From positions 198,650,559 to 198,714,558 of the forward strand of contig OZ010788.1 of assembly GCA_963932465.1 (NCBI GenBank): a DNA stretch of 64,000 nucleotides, written 5' to 3'. Below the pieces are notes generated by a model. That model was not told the DNA's origin. It worked only from the letters and a program-made list of their open reading frames with translations, and searched no databases. Numbering within the stretch: the first letter of the stretch is position 1; each line of letters opens with the position of its first letter. The stretch is from Maratus speciosus. Lineage: Eukaryota; Arthropoda; Arachnida; Araneae; Salticidae. Of this stretch, positions 12,120 through 21,119 are shown one piece after another. Both the position numbers and the translations under genes were made by a program.

Positions 12120-12503
12120 GACACAGATGTCATATTAGCTCCATATTGGCGCGATTTTTTCCTGACGCCAATGTCATATACGCAACGGGTACTTAACTGG
12201 CGCCAAAGTGTCGTTATTTTGCTTGATGTGGTAACCCGGATTATGTTGTGGCACAGATGTCATATACGTACATATAAATATCAACAGCATAAACAGCAAC
12301 ATCCGGGTTACCATATCAAGCAAAATAACGACACTTTGGCGCCAGTTAAATACCCGTTCCGTTGAGTATATGACATTGGCGTCAGAAAAAAATCGCACCA
12401 ATATATGACATCTGTACCTATGTTGTTTATGCTGTTGATGTTTTCGCCAAATTGGCAACCGAAAAAAATCGCGCCAATATGGGGCGAATATGACACCTGT
12501 GCC
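12120..12503. mobile_element. Merlin-like MITE, family 1, copy 3 (host of a nested copy)
   Basis: Begins GACACAGATGTCATATTAGC directly after the AAAGATAT that flanks copy 2. It is split at 12249 by copy 4, resumes at 12419, and ends at 12503. It is followed by AAAGAGAT, one base different from AAAGATAT, so copies 2 and 3 used the same 8-bp target. Confidence 0.85.
12250..12418. mobile_element. Merlin-like MITE, family 1, copy 4 nested in copy 3
   Basis: A 169-bp variant with ends GGCACAGATGTCATATACG and its complement. Flanked by perfect TATGTTGT at 12242-12249 and 12419-12426, which proves insertion inside copy 3. Part of the subterminal arm (the GCCCCATATTGG block) is missing on the left side. 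Confidence 0.9.
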
Positions 12504-13131
12504 AAAGAGATTTGTAATTTTATGGCAGCAGTTTAATATGAACTTTTTTATTTTATTACTTTATTGTATAACAGTTATTTGTTCACTTATTTTAATTATA
12601 TATTTGTGATTTAATAAAATAGTTCGTAAAATTCTGTAATTTTCAAATGTTATATTTTTAAAATGTTCACTTTACTATCGACAATGTTTTTCTTTTATTT
12701 TTCAAATGTTTCAATTCACGTGATTTTCATTTTGCGCCAACTATTGCGCTTGGCGACAATGCTTCCGTGTAACGGAAAAGTACCAAAAAGCATAGCCTAC
12801 TATGATATATACGGCCCACGCATTTCGCCGAAAACCGTCGAAAAAGTGAAGTCTGATTCAGCTTCAACCCCTGAACCAAAACATCACAACGTGCTCTTTT
12901 TTGTTTACATTTATACTCTGCCCAGGTAGCGGCTTGTTTCTCATCGTCGAAGTTTCAGAATCATTGATCGTATTTTCAGAATAATAAATTAAATACTTAT
13001 ATTCTTCAATTTCCTTCGATTTAAAAGGATATTTTACACAGCTTGTAGTATTTTAGTGTTCACATACTTTTAAGATTAGCTAAATTACTTATTGTTTACT
13101 TGATCGTTTGGTTCATTCTGTTATCCTTTTT

Positions 13132-13394
13132 GGTACTTCTTAGTTATCCCATCGACCAATTTCGCCGAACCACCCGCCAAATTATACAAATTGACATCAT
13201 TTTTATTTTAAATGACAAAAGAACAAATAAAATGGTATAACATTAATAAAAATACAAATAAAACGTCGAAATAAAAATCACTTGATGAAGTAAACACGTG
13301 TTGTCAAGTGAATGCTACATTTACGATCAACCATTATTGGCCATCTTACAATTTGGCGATAGTAATTTGGTCGACGGGATAACTAACAAGTACC
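13132..13394. mobile_element. Merlin-like MITE, family 2, copy 1
   Basis: Ends GGTACTTCTTAGTTATCCC and the complementary right end. It is flanked by TCCTTTTT and TTCTTTTT, 7 of 8 identical. The interior is AT-rich with no gene. The family shares the first seven bases GGTACTT with the right end of the Merlin element at 12784. Confidence 0.8.
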
Positions 13395-14312
13395 TTCTTT
13401 TTTGAATCTCCCGTATTTACATAAAAATAGCTTGTGTTTCATATACACGTTTTAAAATTAAAATTTGGTTTTTATCAAACTACAGTTCTCATAACTGGCT
13501 TAAAGCAGTTATTTTTGACGAATTTATTGCTACCCTTAAAATGTTTGTTTGATATCGTCCGAACTAAATAATAATAATAATAGTAAAAAAGAAAAGAAAA
13601 AAAAGACGATATTCCTTAAACATTAAATATTCTTATTTTTAATCGTAGGAAGAAATGGTGATCGCAGATTTAAATATCGTTGCAATATTTTATGTTATCC
13701 AAGCAATTTTGATTAAATCATGTAAGTGTATTTGTTACTTAATAAATTATATGTATTAATTATTACAAGGAATTTTATGAGTACTTTAATATATTTAAAA
13801 GAAATTCCATTAGTTTTATTGTTTCAGCAGTAAAGATAGCAAATAAATTTGTGACATTGATGTTTTTTGACTATGCATGTTTTTATTTATTGGGGTGAAT
13901 CGTAGAATACTCTACTTCTCCCCAACCTGGCTATAAATTTTTCTAAAGTGGAAACCTTGGTATTTAGCATTAACTTGGTATTAAGTAGCAACCTTGGAAG
14001 TATTCTCCGATCACGCCATTTATTATTCCGATAATTGTTAAAATGATAATGTTTTTTTTTATGATTAGATTTAATATTTTTATTAAACTCTTTTGAATCA
14101 TATCTATACGGGAAAAAAAAAATGTAAACACAATGGAATTCTCTGAACCCTGCCCAGAGCGGTTTGATTGGTTCTCGTCGTTGAAGTTACGGTCAGAGTC
14201 AAATTTCTGTTTTGGGCAGCGTATCAGAGTCCTCTGGCGAGCAACTTCATACATTAAACGTAAATCGGTCTGCCGGTAGTAGTATCTAAGTATGCCTTGC
14301 AAAAAGTAATAC

Positions 14313-14470
14313 TTTGGAAATGGAACAATGAAAATCTGCGTAGATACCGTGAAATGCAACTGATTGGTCAGAGCTTTATGACGCTATAAGGGAGGTTACC
14401 AAGAGGAGACCCGTCTCTCTGTCACCAAAAGTGACGCCAACTTAGCTCTATTTCCAGTATTTCGCCAAAT
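14313..14470 (+). repeat. 160-bp dispersed repeat, copy 2
   Basis: Partner of 10406-10567. It ends TTCGCCAAATTT and continues into unique sequence, whereas copy 1 is cut by the Merlin element at the corresponding place. Confidence 0.8.
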
Positions 14471-14679
14471 TTCCATAGACTCCCATTGAAATACAATAAG
14501 GTTTACTTGCATGCAGGAAATCAACAAATTGAGATATTTCAGTGCAACAAAAACTAATATTAGCTTATGAATAGAGCTTAATTAAACTATTTACATCAAT
14601 TTTAAGCACAAACAATAATCTGGAGTTGGCTAAAAAATAGGAATTGCTTCGCTATACCGAATGGAATAGCTAAGCGATT

Positions 14680-14727
14680 ACGCGGGGGGTTGGTGAGCGT
14701 AGCGAGCAGGGGGGCGGTGCCCCCCTA
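14680..14727 (+). repeat. G+C-rich patch with perfect short hairpin
   Basis: An abrupt G/C-rich island in AT-rich intron: GGTTGGTGAGCGTAGCGAGC, then GGGGGGCGGTGCCCCCC, which can fold on itself. It probably marks the end of an unidentified mobile repeat. It lies about 130 bp before the last exon. Confidence 0.5.
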
Positions 14728-14856
14728 GTATTAGACAAAATTATTTTCAGAAATATTGTTTAAATGTAACAAATATTAATAATAGACTTACAATTTTACA
14801 GCATTTTCTTTATTTTTCAGAAATTAACATATTTCTTTGTCGTTCATTGCACGTAG

Positions 14857-15064
14857 ATGCTGGGAATTTATGCTGGAGCAAAACCACAAATTGCTGTTTA
14901 CAAAAGAACTGGAGACAATTCACAAGACAGTGCTGCATAACGGCGAGCAAAGACCAGCTAACGGTGAATTATCGTCCTGGTATACGACGGCCTTTTCCAA
15001 ATACAAATGTCCGCTACCGTCTCATCGTGGAAGGTACTACTGCTATGGAAACAAGGCGGATTGA
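14857..15064 (+). CDS. Terminal exon of the PP2C-like gene
   Basis: The acceptor follows a pyrimidine-rich tract ending GCACGTAG. The previous exon ends with two bases of a codon, and entering here gives Arg followed by CWEFMLEQNHKLLFTKELET and about 48 more residues to TGA at 15062-15064. The start of this tail looks like an amphipathic helix. The tail is outside the PP2C fold and I do not recognise a domain in it. A stronger-looking CAG acceptor at 14818-14820 would give an immediate stop in this phase (AGA AAT TAA), so the downstream acceptor is preferred. An alternative frame through the same DNA (14823-15092) is Cys-rich and phase-incompatible. An AATAAA lies 87 bases after the stop. Confidence 0.5.
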
Positions 15065-15150
15065 AAAAGATTGTAAACTACTTAACGTTTAGTTTTTCAG
15101 TACATGTTTGTAGAAAGAGAACCAGTTGCTTCTTTTCTTGTTATTGTTCA

Positions 15151-15156
15151 AATAAA
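15151..15156 (+). promoter_or_regulatory. Polyadenylation signal AATAAA
   Basis: Canonical hexamer in TTCAAATAAAGTTGTG, followed within about 30 bases by a T-rich stretch. It is positioned as the 3' end of the host gene. Confidence 0.6.
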
Positions 15157-15239
15157 GTTGTGTATTTTTTGATAAATTCATTGTAATTAAATTAGAGTCT
15201 ACATACCTATATTACAGGTAACTTTAAAGAAGATAAGGA

Positions 15240-15469
15240 TCTTTATGAGATATTTTGGTGAAAATGAATGGCAACCTCTTCTCTGATGTACAATATTAGC
15301 ATATAGTGTTTTTTAGCGAAAACTGGTGGCCTTTCACGAAAATTTGGGAAGAAGTTCGTTTTGGCGCTAGAAACGAAGATCCAATGAGTCTCCAAATAAA
15401 AGAGTTGTTTAGCATGTGTTGTTTTTTTAGTGGGGAGGAAACTTTGAAAAACTCAACTCTTTTTAAATA
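15240..15469 (+). repeat. Dispersed repeat Q, left part, split by a Tc1 insertion
   Basis: Contains phrases such as TTTCACGAAAATTTGGGAAG and CCAATGAGTCTCCAAAATAA-like text that recur in the 32390-33790 array. It continues at 17147 after the Tc1 element. Confidence 0.65.
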
Positions 15470-17144
15470 CAGCTCATATTCAAAATATTAGAATAATTAC
15501 TGTTTTTATAAATTGAAAATATCGTTTGGTAATTTAATGTCTTTTAATGCAAATATGCAAACGATAATTTTATTAAGAACTTATTGTTGATTAAACTTAT
15601 TTATTATCTTAAAATTAATATCATTTTTGAAAATATTAATTGAATTTTTTTTTTTGAAAAGTCAAAATATTAGAATATTTATTCAAGTGGTTCAAAATAT
15701 TAGAATATTTCACATTATTTCTCCTTTAATTATCACCAATTCATAATTGGTGGCATCATTGATTAAATTCAGACGATTTTATTTAAAATCAGTATTCTTT
15801 TTGCAGTTTGTTTGCTTTTTCGCCTTAAAATGGGTCTTGTGAGTGATATTCCTGAATCTATTAAACTTCGTATGGTTGATTTGTATCGGCACGGTAAAAA
15901 TCAATGTTAAATGGCGAATTATTTACATTGTTCGTGATGAAGTATTAGTAAAATACTAACACAATATTTAAGAAAAGGGAAAATTTCAAAATAATCGCCG
16001 AAATAGCGGCCGAAAACCAAAAACATCTGCAAGAGATGACAGGAAACTGAAGTATATAGTTAAGAAAAACCGTTTTAAAAGTGTGCGATTCTTGCACCGA
16101 AAATGGAAAGAAGAGGGAGTTGAAGTTTCTACATCGACAACATTAAGACGTCTCCATAAATTTAAGTTTGCATCTCGTGTGCCGAAAACAAGATTTCTCA
16201 TGACCGCAAAACAAAAGCGTATAAGATTGAATTTGTGTAAATCAAGACGTTTATGGAGCGAAGAAGATTGGAAAAATATATTATTTAGTGCTGAAAGTAT
16301 GTTTTGTGTTTCATATGGTAATCAAGATATTCGAGTTTGGAGAATGAAGCAAGAAGCATTTGATAAAGAATGCCTTAAACGTTCCGTAAAATTTGCTGCT
16401 AGTTCATGGTTTGGGGTTGCATCAGTGCAGAAGGACCTGGAAAGTTATGCATCGTCTACGAAAAGGTTAACTCTCAGATATATCAACAAATTTTGGAATA
16501 TTACATGATTCCATCATCAGAAGATTTATTTGAAGATGATTTCTCTTTCAACAATATTTAGCGTCACCGCATACCTCGGTGTAAAATTAAGAATTGGTTC
16601 CGCCAACGCAACATTAAGGTACTTCCTTGGCCACCAAACTCACCAGACCTTAATCCCATCGAAAACTTACTGTGTATAATGAAGAGAAAACTCCAAGAAA
16701 ACCCTCCTTCAAGTAAAACTGAGTTAGTGGCACGTATAAAGCCTATTTGGGCTAATATTGATAGAAATGTTTGTAAACACTTAGTATATATGTCGCATGC
16801 AAGATCGATGGTACGCTGTTATGAAAGCTAAAGGGGATGCCACAAAATATTAACTACCATTTACTTCATATTCATAAGGTAATATTGTTGTGTAAAATAA
16901 AATATTCTAATATTTTGAACCAATCTAAATTTTATTCTAATATTTTTATGTGTTTCAGATAGCTATATGCCTAATTCATTGTACTGTATTTTATATTTTG
17001 TAAATGTTAAAATCTTATCTAAACATTCCAGATTTAATTTATAAGAAATTTAATTCATGTACTTAGTATCAAAAATAAATAAATGAAAAATATGTTTTTC
17101 TTATTACTTTTTCTCAATTATCCTAATATTTTGAATATGAGCTG
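15470..17144 (+). mobile_element. Tc1-like transposon with IR/DR-type ends, inactive
   Basis: The left end CAGCTCATATTCAAAATATT and the complement of the right end are identical over that length. TA occurs at 15468-15469 and 17145-17146. The motif TCAAAATATTAGAATA recurs inside the left end (near 15661 and 15695) and in complement inside the right end (near 16899), giving long ends with several direct repeats, as in IR/DR Tc1 elements. Length is 1675 bp. It interrupts repeat Q. Confidence 0.9.
15830..16853 (+). pseudogene. Tc1 transposase remnant (second family)
   Basis: Starts MGLVSDIPESIKLRMVDLYR, then a stop after about 26 residues. The longest open piece (16083-16508) covers the end of the helix-turn-helix region and the first catalytic region, with KNILFSAES where the family has F-S-D-E-S, so the Asp is lost. 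Downstream, in another frame, LPWPPNSPDLNPIENLLCIM precedes and contains the position of the catalytic Glu. The last piece ends AKGDATKY and TAA at 16851-16853. Frameshifts, stops and internal deletion make it inactive. It differs from the transposase at 8717. Confidence 0.85.
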
Positions 17145-17146
17145 TA

Positions 17147-17300
17147 GATCAAGTGAGGTATCGTTTTATGAATCTTTTCAGGATGAATCGAATTACACCA
17201 TTTACAAATCAATACGATCACTTGTTACAAAATTTTCATAGGTTTTATGAAAAAAAAGTCGAAAATTACATTTTATGAGAGATTTATTTCTTGAAAATGT
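17147..17300 (+). repeat. Dispersed repeat Q, right part
   Basis: Continues the repeat split at 15469. Phrases like GGTATCGTTTTATGAAT and CAATACGATCACTTGTTACA recur in the 32390-33790 array. From 17301 to 17483 nothing was recognised. Confidence 0.6.
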
Positions 17301-17483
17301 TCGTAAGTATATATAGAAATTCAACTCTATACTATACACAATTACTTCTTTAAAAATGCCGTATCATAAAAAATTAATACTACTTTATAATTTCAAGCCA
17401 TAATTTGAGCCATAATAGAATTATTTTTCATTCCTTAGTGGAATTACGCTCACAAATACCGTTTAGTATATCTCATTTTTAGG

Positions 17484-18030
17484 TGCGTTCGTAATTGAAG
17501 ACCTGAGTGGATGAACATGTTATGCTACATAAAAAAAAAATATATATATCTTTTGGATGAAAGCGTTATGGGGTATCCTATCACATGGTGAAGATAAAAT
17601 ACTAAGATTCTATTTAGTCTTGAAGATTTAAGACATTATTCATTAATATTTAATATTTTAATATTTAATAATGTCAATAATATTAATAATTTTTAACATT
17701 TGAGAATTAAATATGAATAAGTTATTCTGAGAGAGTTTAGTACCATACCTGTTAATATTTTAAACACATGGTATGAAACAGAAAATAAATCATTAAAATT
17801 TACAGCAAAAACTTTCACTTCAAATTTCTTCAAACGTAATTTTTGTTACTTAACATGTTCTTCCACTTAGCTCTTCAATTATAAAAATACGTAACACCTA
17901 TAGTCGTCGTTCGTTCTTTCAAATTTTAGGAAAATCGGATGCATAGTTTAATTACAGGGACAGTCAAAAGTTTTCCGTTACATTACGGTCAATGGGGGAA
18001 AAAATTTCAATTGCATTTTAATGGTGTTAC
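17484..18030 (-). repeat. Reverse copy of the TIR/173-bp-unit element
   Basis: Begins AGGTGCGTTCGTAATT, then after about 390 bp of other sequence continues ACACCTATAGTCGTCGTTCGTTC and one unit of the array found at 62090-63290, in reverse orientation (AATTACAGGGACAGTCAAAAG). This copy has a single unit and no long CAGACGGA stretch. Confidence 0.65.
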
Positions 18031-18289
18031 AGCCTTTCGAATAGAATGAAATTGATATTCACTTATGAAGATATTCACTTATTAGACAAAACTCAAGAGC
18101 CACCTAAATCCCGAAAATCATGGCCCTTAGTGAAAAACTAAAGGCAGATTTAAGAACGACGACCTAATGGTCCTAGCCTGTATCAGCGCCCTCTAAATGT
18201 TTGTCTAAGCCATGACACGCGTCACGAAAACGTCACACAAAGCAGGTAAAACAAAGATAAAAGATCATTCATTGGCTCGTGGATATCCG

Positions 18290-18890
18290 TGGTTGTTTAA
18301 GAACTGTTCTTAGACATCCTTTATATCTAATAAGTAGCTAATGTTTCAAATTTCATATTTCTAGGCCCTTCGGTAAAGCAAAAATCATATTTTTAGAACG
18401 TTTTTTGCTTCTGCAACCCCTTTCGGGTAGTGGCACCGACATAAAACATCGCCTATGTTGGAGCAAGTGTTGTCACCATCATTTTGACGCCATTATTTTT
18501 TAGATCGGTTTGGTATTTCCTGAGATTGTGTAGAAACCACCATTTAGAACGTTTTTTAGAACGATTTTCGCGCATTTTCACCCCTTTCAAATTGCGAATT
18601 GTTTAAGAACTGTTCTTAGAAATCATTTATATCTTATAAGTAACTAATATTCAAAATTTCATATTTCTAGGCCCTTCAGTAACGCTAAATTCGCATTTTA
18701 GAACGTTTTTAGCTCCTACACCCCCTTTGGGGTAGTGGCACCGACATACGATATAGCCTATGTTCTAAGTTGGACTAATACCATCATTTTTATACCATTA
18801 CTTTTGGAATCGGTTCGGTAGTTCCAGAGCTTACCTCCTACAAATAAACAATTTTTTCCTCTTTATAATAGGAGTATAGATAGAATTGTC
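18290..18890 (+). repeat. Two-unit tandem repeat, about 304 bp
   Basis: AGTGGCACCGACAT occurs near 18430 and 18735. Each is preceded by TTCATATTTCTAGGCCCTTC and AGAACGTTTTT phrases. It is the same family as the longer array at 45185-47070 and ends with a similar TTTATAATA(N)AGTATAGA tail. Confidence 0.75.
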
Positions 18891-19290
18891 ATCGGAAAAA
18901 CACATATAGGCAAAGTTTCAGCTCAATCATTACATAATTGAAAATGGTTTAAAATTGTCTTGCAAGATTTGAACTAATCTTTTATGTAGCCCTGTAAAAA
19001 AAGCATAACTGCTACGGTCCGTAAATTATAATAATATTGCATTGACATCAGAATAACATATCCTGAGCAAAGTTTCAGCTCAGATTATTGAAATTGGTTC
19101 AAAATTAAATTGCAAGTTTTAATCTAAATTTTTGTGAAGCCCTGTAGAAACAGTATTCTAAACAAACTTCTATGTTCTTTAAATCATAATAATATTGTAT
19201 CGTCATTCAAATTATACATCTATTCATTGTTTCGGCTCCTCAATAGGATAATTAAAAGTGATTTTAATTTGACTTGCAAGATTTGAACTA
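18880..19290 (+). repeat. Three-unit degenerate tandem repeat, about 155 bp
   Basis: AAAGTTTCAGCTCA recurs near 18914 and 19071 and in diverged form near 19223. TTGCAAGATTTGAACTAA-like and AATCATAATAATATTG-like phrases recur at the same spacing. It abuts the LTR of element A at 19298. Confidence 0.65.
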
Positions 19291-19297
19291 AAGATAC

Positions 19298-20672
19298 TGT
19301 GATGTAGTGGGCCAGAACTTTTCGGTTCACTAAGCACTTGTGAGATGATCGTTGAAAAATAATACATATTTCTTACCAAAGTCCTTTATTAGAACAACTA
19401 AAAATAGATTTGAAAAATGTAATAACAAACTTTACCCTTCATAGGTAGACACTCTCACTTTTTATTAACAGTTCTATACTTCTCATAGCCAACCTGAGTA
19501 AAAGATTTTTACTCACATCTCTTCCGTTGGTAAAAAACCACCTGACTTCATCAGTATCTCCAGTCTACTGTTCAGCCTCCTCACCAGCTCCTGCCTGAGC
19601 CTTTTCTTTCTTTCACTTTGGGGACGAGTTGCCACACATTGCTCAGTCCTCCCTATTTCTTGGAAAAGTGGAAATACCCTGTTGAGCAGATCCCAAGGGC
19701 AGAAGTCTGCCTGCTATTTCCCCTGCATGCCTTTACACAAAAGACTATTGTCCTCCACGGAAATACCTGTTGCTTCCCCCGCCGAAAATTTGTGGCGAAG
19801 GTATGATATCACAATACATACATGCACTGGAAGTTAATATGATGCTTGTTTATTAATAAAAACTTACTGATCTGCAGCTATCTGCAGGAGTTTGTTTAAT
19901 TTTTCAATACTTTAGGAATGGCACTTTGATTTTAAAAAAATACGTATTGCTGAATAATACTGAATGATTTGTTAAAAGCCAAGATGAAATTTGTAAACAA
20001 CATCAAGGATCAGCTATAATTTCAGCCTTTAAAAAGAGCGGTAAAGCGGGTTTAACATTTTTTATTTTCAAACAAAAATGGGTTAAATCTGACCTTGATA
20101 AAGCTGTAACATTAGATCAGCAAACTCGTGCTTTCAAATAAAACAGAATAGTCACGACGTGCTTTCAAACTTAGAGGAAGCTAGTGCAACTTTTGAAACT
20201 CCCTCAAACCAACTGCGCAAATGTCTACTTTACGGTTACAATTAATCGACACCTCTGATTTTTTACGCCAAAACTAGTACGGATCTCGAAAATACAGACA
20301 TTCATCTAACAGTACACACGGTTTTGTCAAATTCCGAGATAATCGGAAAAATGCAATTTGTTAACATAGATCATCAAAACGTACCACTGTGCGCCGGTGC
20401 AACATAGAACTACAAAAAATCAAGAAAATTACACAAAAATCGCCAGCTCCTGCCTGAGCCTTTTCTTTCTTTCACTTTGGGGACGAGTTGCCACACATTG
20501 TCCAGTCCTCCCTATTTCTTGGAAAAGTGGAAATACCCTGTTGAGCAGATCCCAAGGGCAGAAGTCTGCCTGCTATTTCTCCTGCATGCCTTTACACAAA
20601 AGACTATTGTCCTCCACGGAAATGCCTGTTGCTTCCCCCGTCGAAAATTTGTGGCGAAGGTACGATATCACA
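19298..20672 (-). repeat. Element A 3' LTR
   Basis: Runs from TGTGATGTAG to CGATATCACA on the + strand, i.e. TG...CA with a short inverted repeat at the ends. It contains an internal direct duplication of about 230 bp (19583-19813 and 20443-20672), so the LTR is 1375 bp. The start could be three bases further out (TGTTG). Confidence 0.75.
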
Positions 20673-20691
20673 ACACCTCCCCCCAAAAGAG
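20673..20691 (-). promoter_or_regulatory. Element A polypurine tract
   Basis: On the minus strand it reads CTCTTTTGGGGGGAGGTGT directly before the 3' LTR, the expected place for plus-strand DNA priming. Confidence 0.7.
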
Positions 20692-21119
20692 ATTTCCACA
20701 GGAAATATTTGGCATGAATTCACGTAATAAGCCCTTTTAATAGATTTCCAGAGAGGTCAAGCACACCATTAAATCGGCAATAAAATATCATTTAGACTTT
20801 TGACCCAATTATGAAATTTCTACTTAAATTCAAGAATACCCGTTCTCAGTTTCAAAGGACATACCAAAAATTTTCAGAATTTTCCTTACACATAGTTAAT
20901 CAAAAGAATAAAAAGAATTTACATTTTTGATGCTAGAACAATTAATTTAAATTTAAAATATTTGAATATAATACTAACTCAAAAAAGAAAAAAAAAACAC
21001 TATAACACAATCTAGGTAACTAAAATTTTACATACAGCACAATATCTTAATAAAACGCCCTAATTACAAGTATTAAAATTTTGAACACTAAATTCCAAAC
21101 AGAAAATCCAACTCTGATT
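20692..21119 (-). other. Element A 3' untranslated region
   Basis: About 430 bp between the RNase H stop and the polypurine tract. AT-rich, no open frame of note and no env-like gene. Confidence 0.6.

Larger units (their letters stand above)
10819..12536 (+). pseudogene. Merlin-type DDE transposase, interrupted by MITEs
   Basis: The N-terminal piece (10819-11010) has a Cys/His-rich zinc-ribbon-like segment (CSNNHEVKLW, then WRCSLRSC). It is interrupted by a MITE flanked by CGACAAAAA on both sides; ignoring MITE and one duplicate, the frame continues unbroken. The middle piece contains NKIIEVDESLF with the first catalytic Asp, and after a frameshift near 11480-11530 the piece with DGSFIYTDYCKGY (second Asp). 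HTQNVERLWDIAKWRNKRHR follows, its Glu being the likely third catalytic residue. A second insertion block sits after the codons for MLK. Beyond it the frame resumes as EICNFMAAV and stops at TAA 12534-12536. One in-frame TAG lies near 11279. Merlin transposases cut and paste with 8-9 bp duplications. The gene is dead. Confidence 0.85.
10569..12784 (+). mobile_element. Merlin DNA transposon with nested MITEs
   Basis: The left end GGATACTTTTCCGTTATACG and the reverse complement of the right end GGTACTTTTCCGTTACACGG form terminal inverted repeats. Between them is a transposase gene of the Merlin/IS1016 (ISXO2-like DDE) type on the + strand. An exact target duplication of the host element was not found. 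Two blocks inside the gene (11011-11218 and 11916-12503) are later MITE insertions. Without them the element would be about 1.4 kb, a usual Merlin size. Confidence 0.75.
7582..14856 (+). other. Intron of about 7.3 kb carrying several transposons
   Basis: From the GTGAGA donor to the acceptor GCACGTAG at 14856. It holds an inverted repeat, a Tc1 element, a Merlin element with nested MITEs, a second MITE type and two copies of a 160-bp dispersed repeat. The intervals 8065-8444, 10113-10405, 12785-13131 and 13395-14312 show no recognised gene. A stretch near 12888-12950 resembles one near 14122-14195, a further weak repeat pair. Confidence 0.45.

Noticed and set aside
12174..12458. Open frames on both strands inside the MITE cluster
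   Set aside because: They arise from the palindromic MITE arms; the same peptides recur at every MITE copy (e.g. 58827-59335).
10406..14470. The two 160-bp repeats as LTRs of one element
   Set aside because: No TG...CA ends, primer site or retroviral coding between them; the right flank of the Merlin element does not match the continuation of copy 2.
14837..15064. Use of the CAG acceptor at 14820
   Set aside because: In the phase left by the previous exon it gives a stop after two codons.
14823..15092. Alternative Cys-rich 90-codon frame through the terminal exon
   Set aside because: It needs one carried base, but the preceding exon leaves two. Its composition (nine Cys, two CC pairs) looks less like the rest of the gene. 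The 14857-15064 frame fits the phase.
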